From Sterolibacteriaceae bacterium (GTDB lineage Bacteria; Pseudomonadota; Gammaproteobacteria; Burkholderiales; Rhodocyclaceae), in the NCBI GenBank assembly GCA_025360425.1, contig JANYCD010000063.1, positions 1 to 41,046 of the forward strand: a stretch of 41,046 nucleotides of DNA, given 5' to 3'. The position numbers were made by a program, and so were the translations under genes. Each line of letters starts with the position of its first letter. The first letter of the stretch is position 1. The notes beneath the pieces were generated by a model that was not told the origin of the DNA, did not search any database, and saw only the letters and a list, made by a program, of their open reading frames with translations. This document shows, piece by piece, positions 23,418-31,209 of this stretch.

Positions 23418-25838
23418 TCATTGACCTTGGCCTGCATCGGGCTTGTTCGGCAAGGCAAAGGCGACGAGCGCATCGCCGGGCGGCATCTTGAGGAATGCGC
23501 TTCCCCCCGCCATGATCACCACGAACTGGCGGCCGCTCTTGGGCGAGATATAGGTCATGGGTGTTGCCTGCCCGCCTGCCGGCAGACGCGCGCTCCACAA
23601 TTCACGTCCCGTTCGGATATCAAACGCGCGAAAGGTCTTTTCCCGAACGGCGCCCATAAAGGCAAGGCCGCCTTTTGTCGTCAGTGTTCCGCCAAACCCT
23701 GCCATGCCGACCGGAATCGGCAATCCCGTCGCGATTCCGAATGGGCCGCTGTCACGCGCCGTGCCAACTGGATGCTGCCAGAGCAAGGTGCCCGTCCGCA
23801 GATCCACCGCGCTCAATGTTCCCTGGGGCGGCTTGTTGCAGGGAATCTCAAGCGGCGAGAACAGGCCATGGACGATCGCCCCATACGGTGCGCCCAGCTG
23901 GGGCAATGGCGCATCGACAAACTTGTCCGATGACTCATGCGTCGTATCGCCATGACCCTCACCATTTGCTTTTACCAAGGCCAGCACCCGATCGGCCTCC
24001 GCGCGGGGAACGAGCTGAACCGTCGTCCCGATGTTCAGGCTATTGACAATTGCCACGGCGTGTTCCGGATCGACGGATATGCCGCCCCAATTGACGCCCC
24101 CGCCGATGCTGGGATATTCCAGTGACGGCGTAACTCCGGGAGGCGTGAACGTGCCTTCGTAGCGCAGACGCCTGAACGCAATACGGCACCAGAGTTGATC
24201 GATCGGCGTGAGACCCCACATGTCGCTTTCTTTCAGGACCCCGCCACCGAAGGATGGCATGCCGACCGAGAAGGGTTGCGTGGCCGAAAGGTGCTCTCCG
24301 GGCGCTCCACCGTTCTGCGGCACAGGCTTCTCTTCGACCGCGGCAATTGGCACACCCGTGCGGCGATCAAGAACGAACAGCTCGCCGCGTTTCGTCGGCT
24401 GGACAAGCGCCGGCACAAGCTCGCCACCATGGGGAATGCTGACGAGCGTCGGTTGCGCCGGCACGTCGTAATCCCAAACGTCATGATGCGTGGTCTGAAA
24501 CGACCAGCGCGGCATGCCGGTTTCGATATCCAGTGCGACGACCGAGCTGCCGTATTTCTCGTCAAAGTCGTGGCGATTCTGTCCCGAGTAATCGGGGGTG
24601 GGATTGCCGGTCGGCACAAACACGAGGCCGAGCGCATCGTCGACGCTCATGGGCGGCCAGCTGTTCGGTGTCGAACGCGTGTAAGTTTCGCCGGGGCCTG
24701 GCGCCTTGTTGTTTCCCGGACGACCCATGTCCCAAGCCCAGGCGAAGGCGCCGGTGACCGCGTCAAAGGCGCGAATCACGCCGGAGGGTTCGTCCGTGCT
24801 CTGGTTATCCGAAACCCAACCTCCGACGATGACTTTGCCACGCAGGATGGTCGGCGCCGAACTCGGATAGTAGAAGCCGGGAATGACATTCCCCATCCCT
24901 TTCTTGAGATCGACGAAACCGTCGTGGCCGAACGAGGGACAGAGCTTACCGGTATGCGCATCGACAGCAAACAACCTCGCGTCAAACGTGGCGGCGATAA
25001 TGCGCTCCGGACACTCCACCGATCGGGAGCGATGAAATGCAACACCCCGGCACGTCGCATAGGGCGAGCGACCGGTGGTATCCACTTGTGGATCGAATCG
25101 CCAGTGTTCCGTACCGCTTTCCGCATCGAGTGCGATGATAATATTGGTCGCCGAACAAAAATACAGCGTGTCGCCGATCATCAGCGGTGTGGCTTGGGAA
25201 GGAACTTCGATCTTGGTATTGCCGGTGCTCCAGTGATATTCCCAGGCGGGTTTCAGACCCGCCACATTATCCGGCGTCAACTTCGTCAGCAACGAGAAGC
25301 GCGTGCCGCCTGGCGTGGCACCGTATTCGGGCCACTCCGCCCCTGCGCCGGACACGGCGACGCCTTGAACAGGTTCGGGAAACGCCGCCGCTGGTTTGCC
25401 CGGCAACAGCGCCACCAGGAGAACGGCGCCGAGCGAGATAACCGCCAACCCGCCGGCGGCATGTGCGCCGAAGCGAAATAGCCCGGGCGCGCGGACCATG
25501 TGGCGTCGCAGCCCCGGCAGAAAAAACCACAACCCCAAAACCGCGGGCGCGAAAATTCGCGCTGTGAGCGCCCATGCATCCAGCCCCGCCTCCATGAACG
25601 CCCAGATCAAGGTGACGGCCAGGAACAGCGCATAGAGCCATGGTCCGCGCGCATCCTTCCGTATCAGCAGAACGCCTGAACCCGCGACGAGAACCGCTCC
25701 GGCAACATAGTAAAGGGAGCCCCCCATCGATGCGAGCTTGAGGCCGCCTATCCCGAAACCTGCGCCGATCAAAATAAGAAGTACCGCCAGGACATAGGGC
25801 GGCCGTGCATCCTGCGATATCCTGAACTTGTTGCTCAT
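23418..25838 (-). CDS. Membrane-bound PQQ dehydrogenase (glucose/quinate/shikimate family)
   Basis: An 806-residue enzyme built like membrane glucose and quinate dehydrogenases. Five N-terminal transmembrane helices (about 15-35, 41-59, 67-85, 92-110, 127-146) precede a periplasmic PQQ propeller from about residue 165. Landmarks: WPEYGATPGGTRFSLLTKLTPDNV, the CRGVAFHRS segment typical of this family, FQTTHHDVWDYDVPAQPTL carrying the catalytic Asp, and the C-terminal GGLAFMGAVREKTFRAFD. It oxidises a polyol or cyclic alcohol in the periplasm and reduces ubiquinone. The ATG at 25838 follows GGGGAGAG. It stands next to a decayed P450 operon, so a terpenoid alcohol is possible, but sugar or quinate is equally compatible. 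Confidence 0.9.
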   Translation of the reverse strand: MSNKFRISQDARPPYVLAVLLILIGAGFGIGGLKLASMGGSLYYVAGAVLVAGSGVLLIRKDARGPWLYALFLAVTLIWAFMEAGLDAWALTARIFAPAVLGLWFFLPGLRRHMVRAPGLFRFGAHAAGGLAVISLGAVLLVALLPGKPAAAFPEPVQGVAVSGAGAEWPEYGATPGGTRFSLLTKLTPDNVAGLKPAWEYHWSTGNTKIEVPSQATPLMIGDTLYFCSATNIIIALDAESGTEHWRFDPQVDTTGRSPYATCRGVAFHRSRSVECPERIIAATFDARLFAVDAHTGKLCPSFGHDGFVDLKKGMGNVIPGFYYPSSAPTILRGKVIVGGWVSDNQSTDEPSGVIRAFDAVTGAFAWAWDMGRPGNNKAPGPGETYTRSTPNSWPPMSVDDALGLVFVPTGNPTPDYSGQNRHDFDEKYGSSVVALDIETGMPRWSFQTTHHDVWDYDVPAQPTLVSIPHGGELVPALVQPTKRGELFVLDRRTGVPIAAVEEKPVPQNGGAPGEHLSATQPFSVGMPSFGGGVLKESDMWGLTPIDQLWCRIAFRRLRYEGTFTPPGVTPSLEYPSIGGGVNWGGISVDPEHAVAIVNSLNIGTTVQLVPRAEADRVLALVKANGEGHGDTTHESSDKFVDAPLPQLGAPYGAIVHGLFSPLEIPCNKPPQGTLSAVDLRTGTLLWQHPVGTARDSGPFGIATGLPIPVGMAGFGGTLTTKGGLAFMGAVREKTFRAFDIRTGRELWSARLPAGGQATPMTYISPKSGRQFVVIMAGGSAFLKMPPGDALVAFALPNKPDAGQGQ

Positions 25839-26110
25839 TTCGAACTCTCCCCTCGTGGCGATCCTTGCTGGATCGTTTTTTTGGTTATTGCCCTGTGACG
25901 GTCCTTATGTTGTACAGACCGCTAACGGATAGTGCAAATCGGCTGCAATAGTAGCGAAAATACGTCGTCACCGTTTGGGTATCCGGCGGACCATACTCGT
26001 TGCATACAATCGCGCGCATCTCGCTACCTTGCATTTTGTTTTGGATGAATTCGAATCATTAGTCGGGGCTCCGTGCAAAAATCCATAACCAATGGAACGT
26101 ATGTGAATAC
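25839..26110. other. Intergenic region with a leader hairpin
   Basis: 272 bases between the membrane PQQ dehydrogenase and the ferredoxin, both on the minus strand. No gene is visible. CGATCC-TTGCT-GGATCG (25859-25875) followed by seven T (25876-25882) looks like an intrinsic terminator on the plus strand, although no plus-strand gene is seen upstream. On the minus strand the same stem lies in the leader of the dehydrogenase. Confidence 0.5.
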
Positions 26111-26431
26111 TTATTGCTGCGACTTGGGGATGTGTACCCTCAGACCATCCATGGCACCTGTTAGCTTGATCTGGCAGGACAGGCGGGAGGTTTCGTCCGG
26201 ATCGATCGCAAAATCGAGCATCGCGCTCTCGGATTCCTGCGGCGGGATGATCTTATTCGCCCACTCAGAGTCGATATGGACGTGGCAAGTCGCACAAGCG
26301 CAGGCGCCGCCGCATTCGGCGACGATACCGCTGATGTCGTGTTTGACGGCACCTTCCATCACCGAATGCCCGACCGGGATGTCGATCGTCTGGCTCGTCC
26401 CATCGGACTGAATGAACGTTACTCTGGGCAT
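26111..26431 (-). CDS. [2Fe-2S] ferredoxin, putidaredoxin/adrenodoxin type
   Basis: A 106-residue ferredoxin. Cluster ligands are Cys40, Cys46 and Cys49 in CGGACACATC and Cys86 in LSCQI. The sequence around them (AECGGACACATCHVHID and the late LSCQIKL) is that of putidaredoxin/terpredoxin-type carriers that feed class I P450s. The ATG at 26431 has AGGAGAG ten bases upstream. It is the last gene of the minus-strand group that begins with the broken CYP101-like P450, so it was most likely that P450's electron donor. No ferredoxin reductase is found in the window. It may have lost its partner, or now serve another P450. Confidence 0.9.
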   Translation of the reverse strand: MPRVTFIQSDGTSQTIDIPVGHSVMEGAVKHDISGIVAECGGACACATCHVHIDSEWANKIIPPQESESAMLDFAIDPDETSRLSCQIKLTGAMDGLRVHIPKSQQ

Positions 26432-26631
26432 TATCTAATGCTCTCCTGATTGAATCATGTGGGAAAATGACTGGGCATCTTGATGGATCGGCTCACATCG
26501 GCGAACTTTTTGGCCGAGACCCACGTACAGCAATGAGCTTGCCGTCTTCGCTTTCTTTGGCATTCGCCTGCCGTAAGTTTTGTGACCAGCTGCTATTTAT
26601 CGGTTAATGAGGGTCATGAGTGTTTGAGCCT

Positions 26632-27048
26632 TCACGGAACAAAGAAGGTTTCATATGCATGTTGGGTGTCCATGTACTCCCTGACGCGGAAGATCTTGCC
26701 GTCCTTGAACGAAAACAACAGGTGGTAAAGGTTGTTGTAGATTCGGCCGTTCATAAGCTCGGCGAAAGACTCCGCCTCCACGGCTACGCGATCAGCTTCA
26801 GCGGTCATCACTGTCGGCTTGAATTGCATAGCTCCGCCTTTGTAGGCCGTCTTTACGCCGTTTAGTAGCGTTCCGAATTTTTCCTTTTCGTAGGTGTCGG
26901 ATAGGCCCGCGATCTTTCCCGAAACCCACCAGGTAGCCCGGTCATCCATAAGTTCGAGCAGACCAGAGACGTCGCCTTTCGAAAATCGGCTAAGAAATTC
27001 AACGACGATAGCCTTGTTTCTCTCAACACCATTTGATTCTGCGCCCAT
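26632..27048 (-). CDS. SnoaL-like / ketosteroid-isomerase-fold protein
   Basis: A 138-residue protein of the SnoaL-like NTF2 fold: VVEFLSRFSKGDVSGLLELMDDRATWWVSG is the classic first helix-turn-strand, followed by a curved sheet and YHLLFSFKDGKIFRVREYMDTQHA. Such proteins isomerise, hydrolyse or dehydrate cyclic intermediates. A Met five codons upstream exists (27063), but GGAGAG is correctly spaced only for the ATG at 27048. It is 79 bases downstream of the GMC relic and 200 bases upstream of the ferredoxin. The gap to the ferredoxin contains an unassigned 38-codon frame and nothing else I can support. Confidence 0.75.
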   Translation of the reverse strand: MGAESNGVERNKAIVVEFLSRFSKGDVSGLLELMDDRATWWVSGKIAGLSDTYEKEKFGTLLNGVKTAYKGGAMQFKPTVMTAEADRVAVEAESFAELMNGRIYNNLYHLLFSFKDGKIFRVREYMDTQHAYETFFVP

Positions 27049-27127
27049 TTTATTTCTCTCCATTCAGATCCACCCCCTGCCCATCAAGTTTCCGCACACT
27101 TTTCGCCAATCATGATGCAGACAGAAT

Positions 27128-27543
27128 TTATCGCCCCGGAGGGCGCTTCACCAGCAGATGTTCGTTCAGATCCTCGCCCACACCCTTCACCAGCCAACTG
27201 TGCCAAGCTCACGCCACGAGTCATAGTCGTAAGGTACTCCGCGCAAATAAATCATGCCGTTGACTGAACTCGAACCCCCCAGCACTTTTCCCCGATATAT
27301 CTGGAAGGTTCGCTCTTTCAGTTGCGCTTCCGGATCACTGTCGAAGTGCCACATGTATTTCGGATCGGGCAACATCTTGGCAAAACCCAGTGGCAATTTG
27401 ATCCAGGGGCTCTTGTCCTCAGGACCGGCCTCCAGAAGCAATACCGAATTGCCCGGGTTTTCACTCAGCCGGGTTGCAATCGCAGCGCCGGCCGAGCCAG
27501 ACCCTATAACGACATAATCGTATTCAAGCTTTTGCGGCAGCAT
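27128..27543 (-). pseudogene. GMC oxidoreductase, internally deleted
   Basis: The first 118 codons are an intact N-terminus of a glucose-methanol-choline flavoprotein: FAD motif VVIGSGSAGAAIATRL (12-27), LLEAGP, and the first GMC signature region RGKVLGGSSSVNGMIYLRG. It stops with TGA just after WRELGTVGW. In another frame directly across that point the sequence continues LVKGVGEDLNEHLLVKRPP, which matches the GVGxNLxDHL motif found some 160 residues later in full-length enzymes of about 530 residues. So most of the gene has been deleted and the join is out of frame. No FAD enzyme can be made. The start lies six bases after the SDR stop. Confidence 0.8.
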
Positions 27544-27549
27544 GACGAA

Positions 27550-28350
27550 TCAGTCGTTCAATCCGCGCCAGGCCAAAGTACCCCCGTCAATGACGTAGAC
27601 CGCACCGTTGATGAAGGACGAATCGTCAGACGCCAGAAAGCAAGCCAGCTTTGCGATCTCGGCTGACTGACCCAATCGAGGAATCAGGTGTGCACCAGTG
27701 AGCATTTTCATGGTGGCCGCTTTGTCTTCCGAGACCTCCAGATATTTACGCATCATCGGGGTATCGATCGAACCAGGGCAGTAGCAGTTACTGCGAATGT
27801 TGTATTTGGCCAAGTCAACAGCAGCGGCTTTGGTTAACATCACGACCCCGCCTTTGGAAGCGCAATACGCAGCAGACATGGGAAAAGCGACATGGGCGCC
27901 AGTCGAGGCAACGTTAATGATCGATGCATCTTTGGTTGACAACTTGAGGTACGGCGTCGCGTGCTTGATACCCAGCCAGAGCGCCCGCAAGTTCACCTCA
28001 TAAACCATGTTCCAGATGTCCTCAGGCATTTCATCTATTGCCGTGTGCGGAGTCAGGTCAGTCTCATGAACAGCGGCGTTGTTGTGCAGGACGTCAATCC
28101 CGTCAAAATGCGCTGCGGTTTTGTCCATCAATGCTTTGATGGCTTCACTATTGCGGACGTCACAATGAATGAAAATTGTTTCATAGCCTTGCGCAACAAT
28201 TGCGGCGGCGGTCTCTTCGCCGCTTTTCGCATTGACGTCCGAGACGACGATACGACCACCTTGCCACGCCATTTCAATGGCGCTTGCACGTCCCATCCCG
28301 CTCCCCGCGCCAGTGACGACGCATACCTTTCCGTCTATCCGATTGCCCAA
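27550..28350 (-). CDS. Short-chain dehydrogenase/reductase
   Basis: A 266-residue classical SDR: TGAGSGMG (13-20), Asp38 (NAD preference), NNAA (90-93), Ser149, and Tyr162-x3-Lys166 in YCASKG. The end GAVYVIDGGTLAW is regular. The start is taken as TTG at 28350, which follows AAGGAG at proper spacing; the frame extends 20 codons further without resemblance. It is complete although both neighbours, the P450 and GMC genes, are broken. In the original operon it would have oxidised the terpenol-type alcohol made by the P450 (inference). Confidence 0.85.
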   Translation of the reverse strand: MGNRIDGKVCVVTGAGSGMGRASAIEMAWQGGRIVVSDVNAKSGEETAAAIVAQGYETIFIHCDVRNSEAIKALMDKTAAHFDGIDVLHNNAAVHETDLTPHTAIDEMPEDIWNMVYEVNLRALWLGIKHATPYLKLSTKDASIINVASTGAHVAFPMSAAYCASKGGVVMLTKAAAVDLAKYNIRSNCYCPGSIDTPMMRKYLEVSEDKAATMKMLTGAHLIPRLGQSAEIAKLACFLASDDSSFINGAVYVIDGGTLAWRGLND

Positions 28351-28378
28351 CTTCGCTCTCCTTATTGTGTTGTCGCTT

Positions 28379-28777
28379 TTATTTCTTGACCGGCCAAGCG
28401 AGTGACACATTGGCGATATTTGCCACCATGCCAGTGCTGTAGACGGGCTTCTGATCTGAACGCAGGCTGAATTCGGGAATTCGCTTCAACCATTCCTCAA
28501 GCGTCGTCACGAGTTCAAGGCGTGCAAACAGGGCTCCAGCACAACGATGCACTCCGCCACCGAATGTAATATGACCGGCGGCTTTACGATCAAAATCCAC
28601 TTCCCACGGATTTGGATAGAGGGACTCATCGAGCCCTGATAAAGCTGTCGGCATTAAAACCATCTCGCCGCGTGTGAGATGTACGCCGTCATAGTCAATA
28701 GCGTACGCCGCTACCATGGCCACCAGATTGAAATGAAGTTTAGTCGGGAGTAGCTCGGGATAGCTAAAATTATTAGC
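28379..28777 (-). pseudogene. C-terminal fragment of a CYP101 (P450cam)-like cytochrome P450
   Basis: Only about 130 codons remain of a roughly 400-residue P450. The heme loop FGGGVHRCAG is intact (ligand Cys codon at 28543-28541). The surrounding pattern SGLDE...P..VDFDRKA.GHITFGGG.H.CAG...AR.EL..TLEEWLKRIPEFS is strikingly like the tail of P450cam as I recall it. Upstream, FNLVA and ELL still echo the ExxR region, but the Arg is gone and a TGA at 28780-28778 closes the frame. About 280 N-terminal residues, including the I helix, are missing. It cannot be functional. Confidence 0.85.
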
Positions 28778-28778
28778 T
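28762..28778. promoter_or_regulatory. Inverted repeat AGCTAA-N5-TTAGCT
   Basis: A perfect 6-bp inverted repeat with 5-base spacer at the upstream edge of the P450 fragment, in an AT-rich stretch between it and the IclR gene. Candidate regulator site, possibly for the broken IclR protein. The 208 bases from 28778 to 28985 hold no gene that I can see. Confidence 0.35.
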
Positions 28779-28898
28779 CATGTATCGAGACAGTTATTTT
28801 CGGCCATTCACGCAGGTATCGCGCTAAATTATTGGTTGAAATCCTAGTTTCTGTAAGTGCGTTATTGCCATCCTCGACTTATAAAAGCTGATTTAATG

Positions 28899-28915
28899 AG
28901 ACAAATGAATTGTCT
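28899..28915. promoter_or_regulatory. Inverted repeat AGACAA-N5-TTGTCT
   Basis: A perfect 6-bp inverted repeat with 5-base spacer, 71 bases ahead of the IclR start codon. Spacing is the same as in the repeat at 28762, though the half-sites differ. IclR-family regulators commonly bind short palindromes next to their own genes. Confidence 0.4.
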
Positions 28916-28985
28916 GGAAACAGGGTAATTATGCGCTTGTGCAGCGCGAGAAAGGGATTGAATACGACTTCCTTCGAAGAGAAAA

Positions 28986-29730
28986 TTGACTTCTGAGTCC
29001 GCTGGGTACGGTGCTCCAGTTGGGCGTATCTTTGCGATTCTGAACTTGACGGCTGAACAGGGAATGATTACGACTGCTGATGTCGTGCGCGTTCTCGACA
29101 TTCCGCGACCAACCGCACATCGCCTGGTGACGAATCTGGAGGCTTTAGGGCTGTTGCGGCAGACGCCCTTCAAGGGCAAGTACGGTGCGGCGCCGAAACT
29201 TGTAACCTTTGCAACATCCTTGTTCGCATCGAATCCAGTTTACTTGCCGATCAAGACGCTGCTGCTTGCGCTGACGCGAAGAACCGGTGAGTCTCACTCC
29301 ATAAACTTATATTCGAATGGTGAGGTGGAGTATTTTGATGGCACAGAGAGTTCCTCTTCAGCGTGGCAGGTTCGTGTGGGTCATAAATCGCCATTGCACT
29401 GCACTGGAGCGGGCCAGGTGTTTTGATGACGAGAATCTTGATCGATTCCTCCAAACGGGCCCCTGGGAACAGGTGACGCCTAATACCTTGACCACACGGG
29501 AGTCGCTCTATGAGAGAGTGATGCAGGTGCGCAAACAGGGGTACACAATTGCTGACTCCGAATACACCGAGGGCATCATCATCGGCTCCGTGCCGATCAA
29601 AAACAAGGCGGGCAAGGTTGTCGCCGCGCTTCGGATGCGGGTTACAAAACTGAGCTATAGCATTAGTAAAGTTGCTGATTTGATTCCGACGATGCAAGCA
29701 TATGCCAATCGAATCGGGAAGTTGCTATAG
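28986..29730 (+). pseudogene. IclR-family regulator, frameshifted
   Basis: The first part (TTG at 28986, 146 codons) carries the winged helix: IFAILNLTAEQGMITTADVVRVLDIPRPTAHRLVTNLEALGLL, then the start of the effector domain. It ends at TGA 29424-29426 after LHCTGAGQVF. The expected continuation, DDENLDRFLQTGPWE...TTRESLYERV and the rest of the effector domain, follows at once in the next frame (29425 onward) to a stop at 29730. Reading one base less in the TTTT run (29421-29424) joins the two. Either a real one-base insertion (or two-base loss) or a sequencing error. It points away from the decayed P450 operon it presumably controlled. Confidence 0.85.
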
Positions 29731-29811
29731 CCTCGTGGTTGCCTCAATAGCAATTGTCCGGCCATGTTTGGCACATCATGCATGGGTGACTGGCCGCGTT
29801 GTATTGCTTAG

Positions 29812-30681
29812 TCAAGCAGGATAAGTCACCGCATCCAACAACGCCATCGGCCCGGCCTCGCGCATCAGTTCCATGTGCTCTGACCGCCGCACGAAGATCG
29901 AACCGGCGAAACTCATCGCATTCATTGACACCTTTTCCGGGCCGCATTCCCAATGCTCGACACTGCGCGGCACCAGCAGCAGCCAGCGCCGCCCGGCGAG
30001 CAGGTTGTAGGGCGGCAGCATGCCGTTGACTGCCTTGATGCCGCAGTGGGCGCAGGCGCGGTAGAAAATTTCGTGCAGGTAGGGCGCGGCCGTGGCTGGA
30101 TCGGCCATGATTTTTTCGTCCAGCGCGACCAGTGCATGGCGGAAGTTGAATGCTGGCAACTTCTGCAACTCGCCGCAGTTCGCCGTAGCGGGCAGTGCCG
30201 CTTCGATGGCGAAGGTACCGGAGGGCACCCATTGCAAATGCTTGTGCGGCTGGCTGGCGCCGGCGACTATGCCGCCGTTGTAGAACACCAGCCCGTCCAG
30301 TTCGGTCAGTGTCTTTGCCACTGCGGTGAAGTCGGGGATGGTCAGCAACGAGAGTTGTTCCTCAAAGACGCGTGTCACCATCAGGATGTGGCGTTCGAAC
30401 AGGGGAAACTTGTTGAGGATCGCGACATGCGTGGCCGACAGATTGGCGACGAACAGGTCCTGCTCGTAGGGCAGGAAGGGATTGACTGGCTTGGCGCCGG
30501 GATTGGGATGGAACAGCTTGGCCGCATCCTTGAGCGCCAGCGATGACAGGCAGAATACGGAGAACGCGAAGCCGCCACCACTGATGGTGGATTGCTCGAT
30601 GCCGAGTGGCAGCAGGGCGCCGGTGGCGCGGGCGTGGTCGGTGGCGCGGGTGATGGCGGCGGCAAGATTGGCGTCGTTCAT
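29812..30681 (-). CDS. ATP adenylyltransferase / Ap4A phosphorylase-like protein
   Basis: A 289-residue protein of the HIT superfamily, Apa2-like branch, which splits diadenosine tetraphosphate using phosphate. Landmarks: NPFLPYEQDLFVANLSATHVAILNKFPLFERHILMVTR in the first half, the catalytic histidine triad Q-P-H146-K-H148-L-Q150, and a C-terminal domain with PYNLLAGRRWLLLVPR. Start at ATG 30681, with AGGA nine bases upstream; the frame extends 13 codons further without a ribosome site. It is a stand-alone gene convergent with the IclR relic. Confidence 0.85.
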   Translation of the reverse strand: MNDANLAAAITRATDHARATGALLPLGIEQSTISGGGFAFSVFCLSSLALKDAAKLFHPNPGAKPVNPFLPYEQDLFVANLSATHVAILNKFPLFERHILMVTRVFEEQLSLLTIPDFTAVAKTLTELDGLVFYNGGIVAGASQPHKHLQWVPSGTFAIEAALPATANCGELQKLPAFNFRHALVALDEKIMADPATAAPYLHEIFYRACAHCGIKAVNGMLPPYNLLAGRRWLLLVPRSVEHWECGPEKVSMNAMSFAGSIFVRRSEHMELMREAGPMALLDAVTYPA

Positions 30682-30738
30682 GTGGCTAATCCTACAGCGA
30701 GATTGGTAAAAAGAACGCACTGCGCATAGACTGGGCAG

Positions 30739-30750
30739 GTTGTTAACAAC
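30739..30750. repeat. Palindrome GTTGTTAACAAC
   Basis: A perfect 12-base palindrome 18 bases ahead of the MAPEG start codon, just upstream of its ribosome site. It could be an operator; the divergent neighbour starts at 30681. Confidence 0.35.
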
Positions 30751-30768
30751 TCACAAAGGAGAAGCGCA

Positions 30769-31173
30769 ATGGATGGTTACCACATGCTGACATTGATTAC
30801 CCTGTTGACGGTTTTTCTGATGTTCTGGACCGGGGCAAGAGTTGCCATGGGACGTGCAAAGTACGGCATCAACGCCCCTGCGACCACTGGCAATCCTGAT
30901 TTTGAACGCATCTTCCGGGTACAGATGAACACGTTGGAAAACGTAGCCATGTTTCTGCCCTCGTTGTGGCTGTTCGGGTTGTACATCAGTGGGTTGTGGG
31001 CTGCGGCGGTGGGAGTGGTGTGGTTGTTCGGGCGGGTCTGGTATGTGCTGGGCTATTCCGCCGAGGCAAGCAAACGCGGCCCAGGGTTTGGCATTGGTAC
31101 CTTTGCGCTGGCGGTACTGGCCGTAGGTGCGCTGATTGGGGTTGTTATGCAGTTGATCCAGGGCGGGGTTTAG
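30769..31173 (+). CDS. MAPEG family membrane protein
   Basis: A 134-residue integral membrane protein with four predicted helices (about 5-27, 54-73, 75-95, 107-130). Between the first two is the MAPEG signature region R-G-NAPATTGNPDFERIFRVQMNTLENVAMFLPSLW, with the conserved E-R..R.Q.N..E pattern. Family members are glutathione transferases or peroxidases of membranes; bacterial ones are mostly of unknown substrate. ATG follows AAGGAG. Confidence 0.9.
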   Translation: MDGYHMLTLITLLTVFLMFWTGARVAMGRAKYGINAPATTGNPDFERIFRVQMNTLENVAMFLPSLWLFGLYISGLWAAAVGVVWLFGRVWYVLGYSAEASKRGPGFGIGTFALAVLAVGALIGVVMQLIQGGV

Positions 31174-31209
31174 TCCGGGGCAGGTGCCGCAAATCGGTGG
31201 CCGCTACTC

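Noticed and set aside
24195..25481. 428-codon plus-strand frame across the membrane PQQ dehydrogenase
   Set aside because: Shadow of the minus-strand enzyme, which has transmembrane helices and family motifs.
26432..26631. 38-codon open frame on the minus strand (ending ...VRGSRPKSSPM) between SnoaL and ferredoxin genes
   Set aside because: It has no start codon or ribosome site and no recognisable family; possibly the tail of a lost gene but not enough to call.
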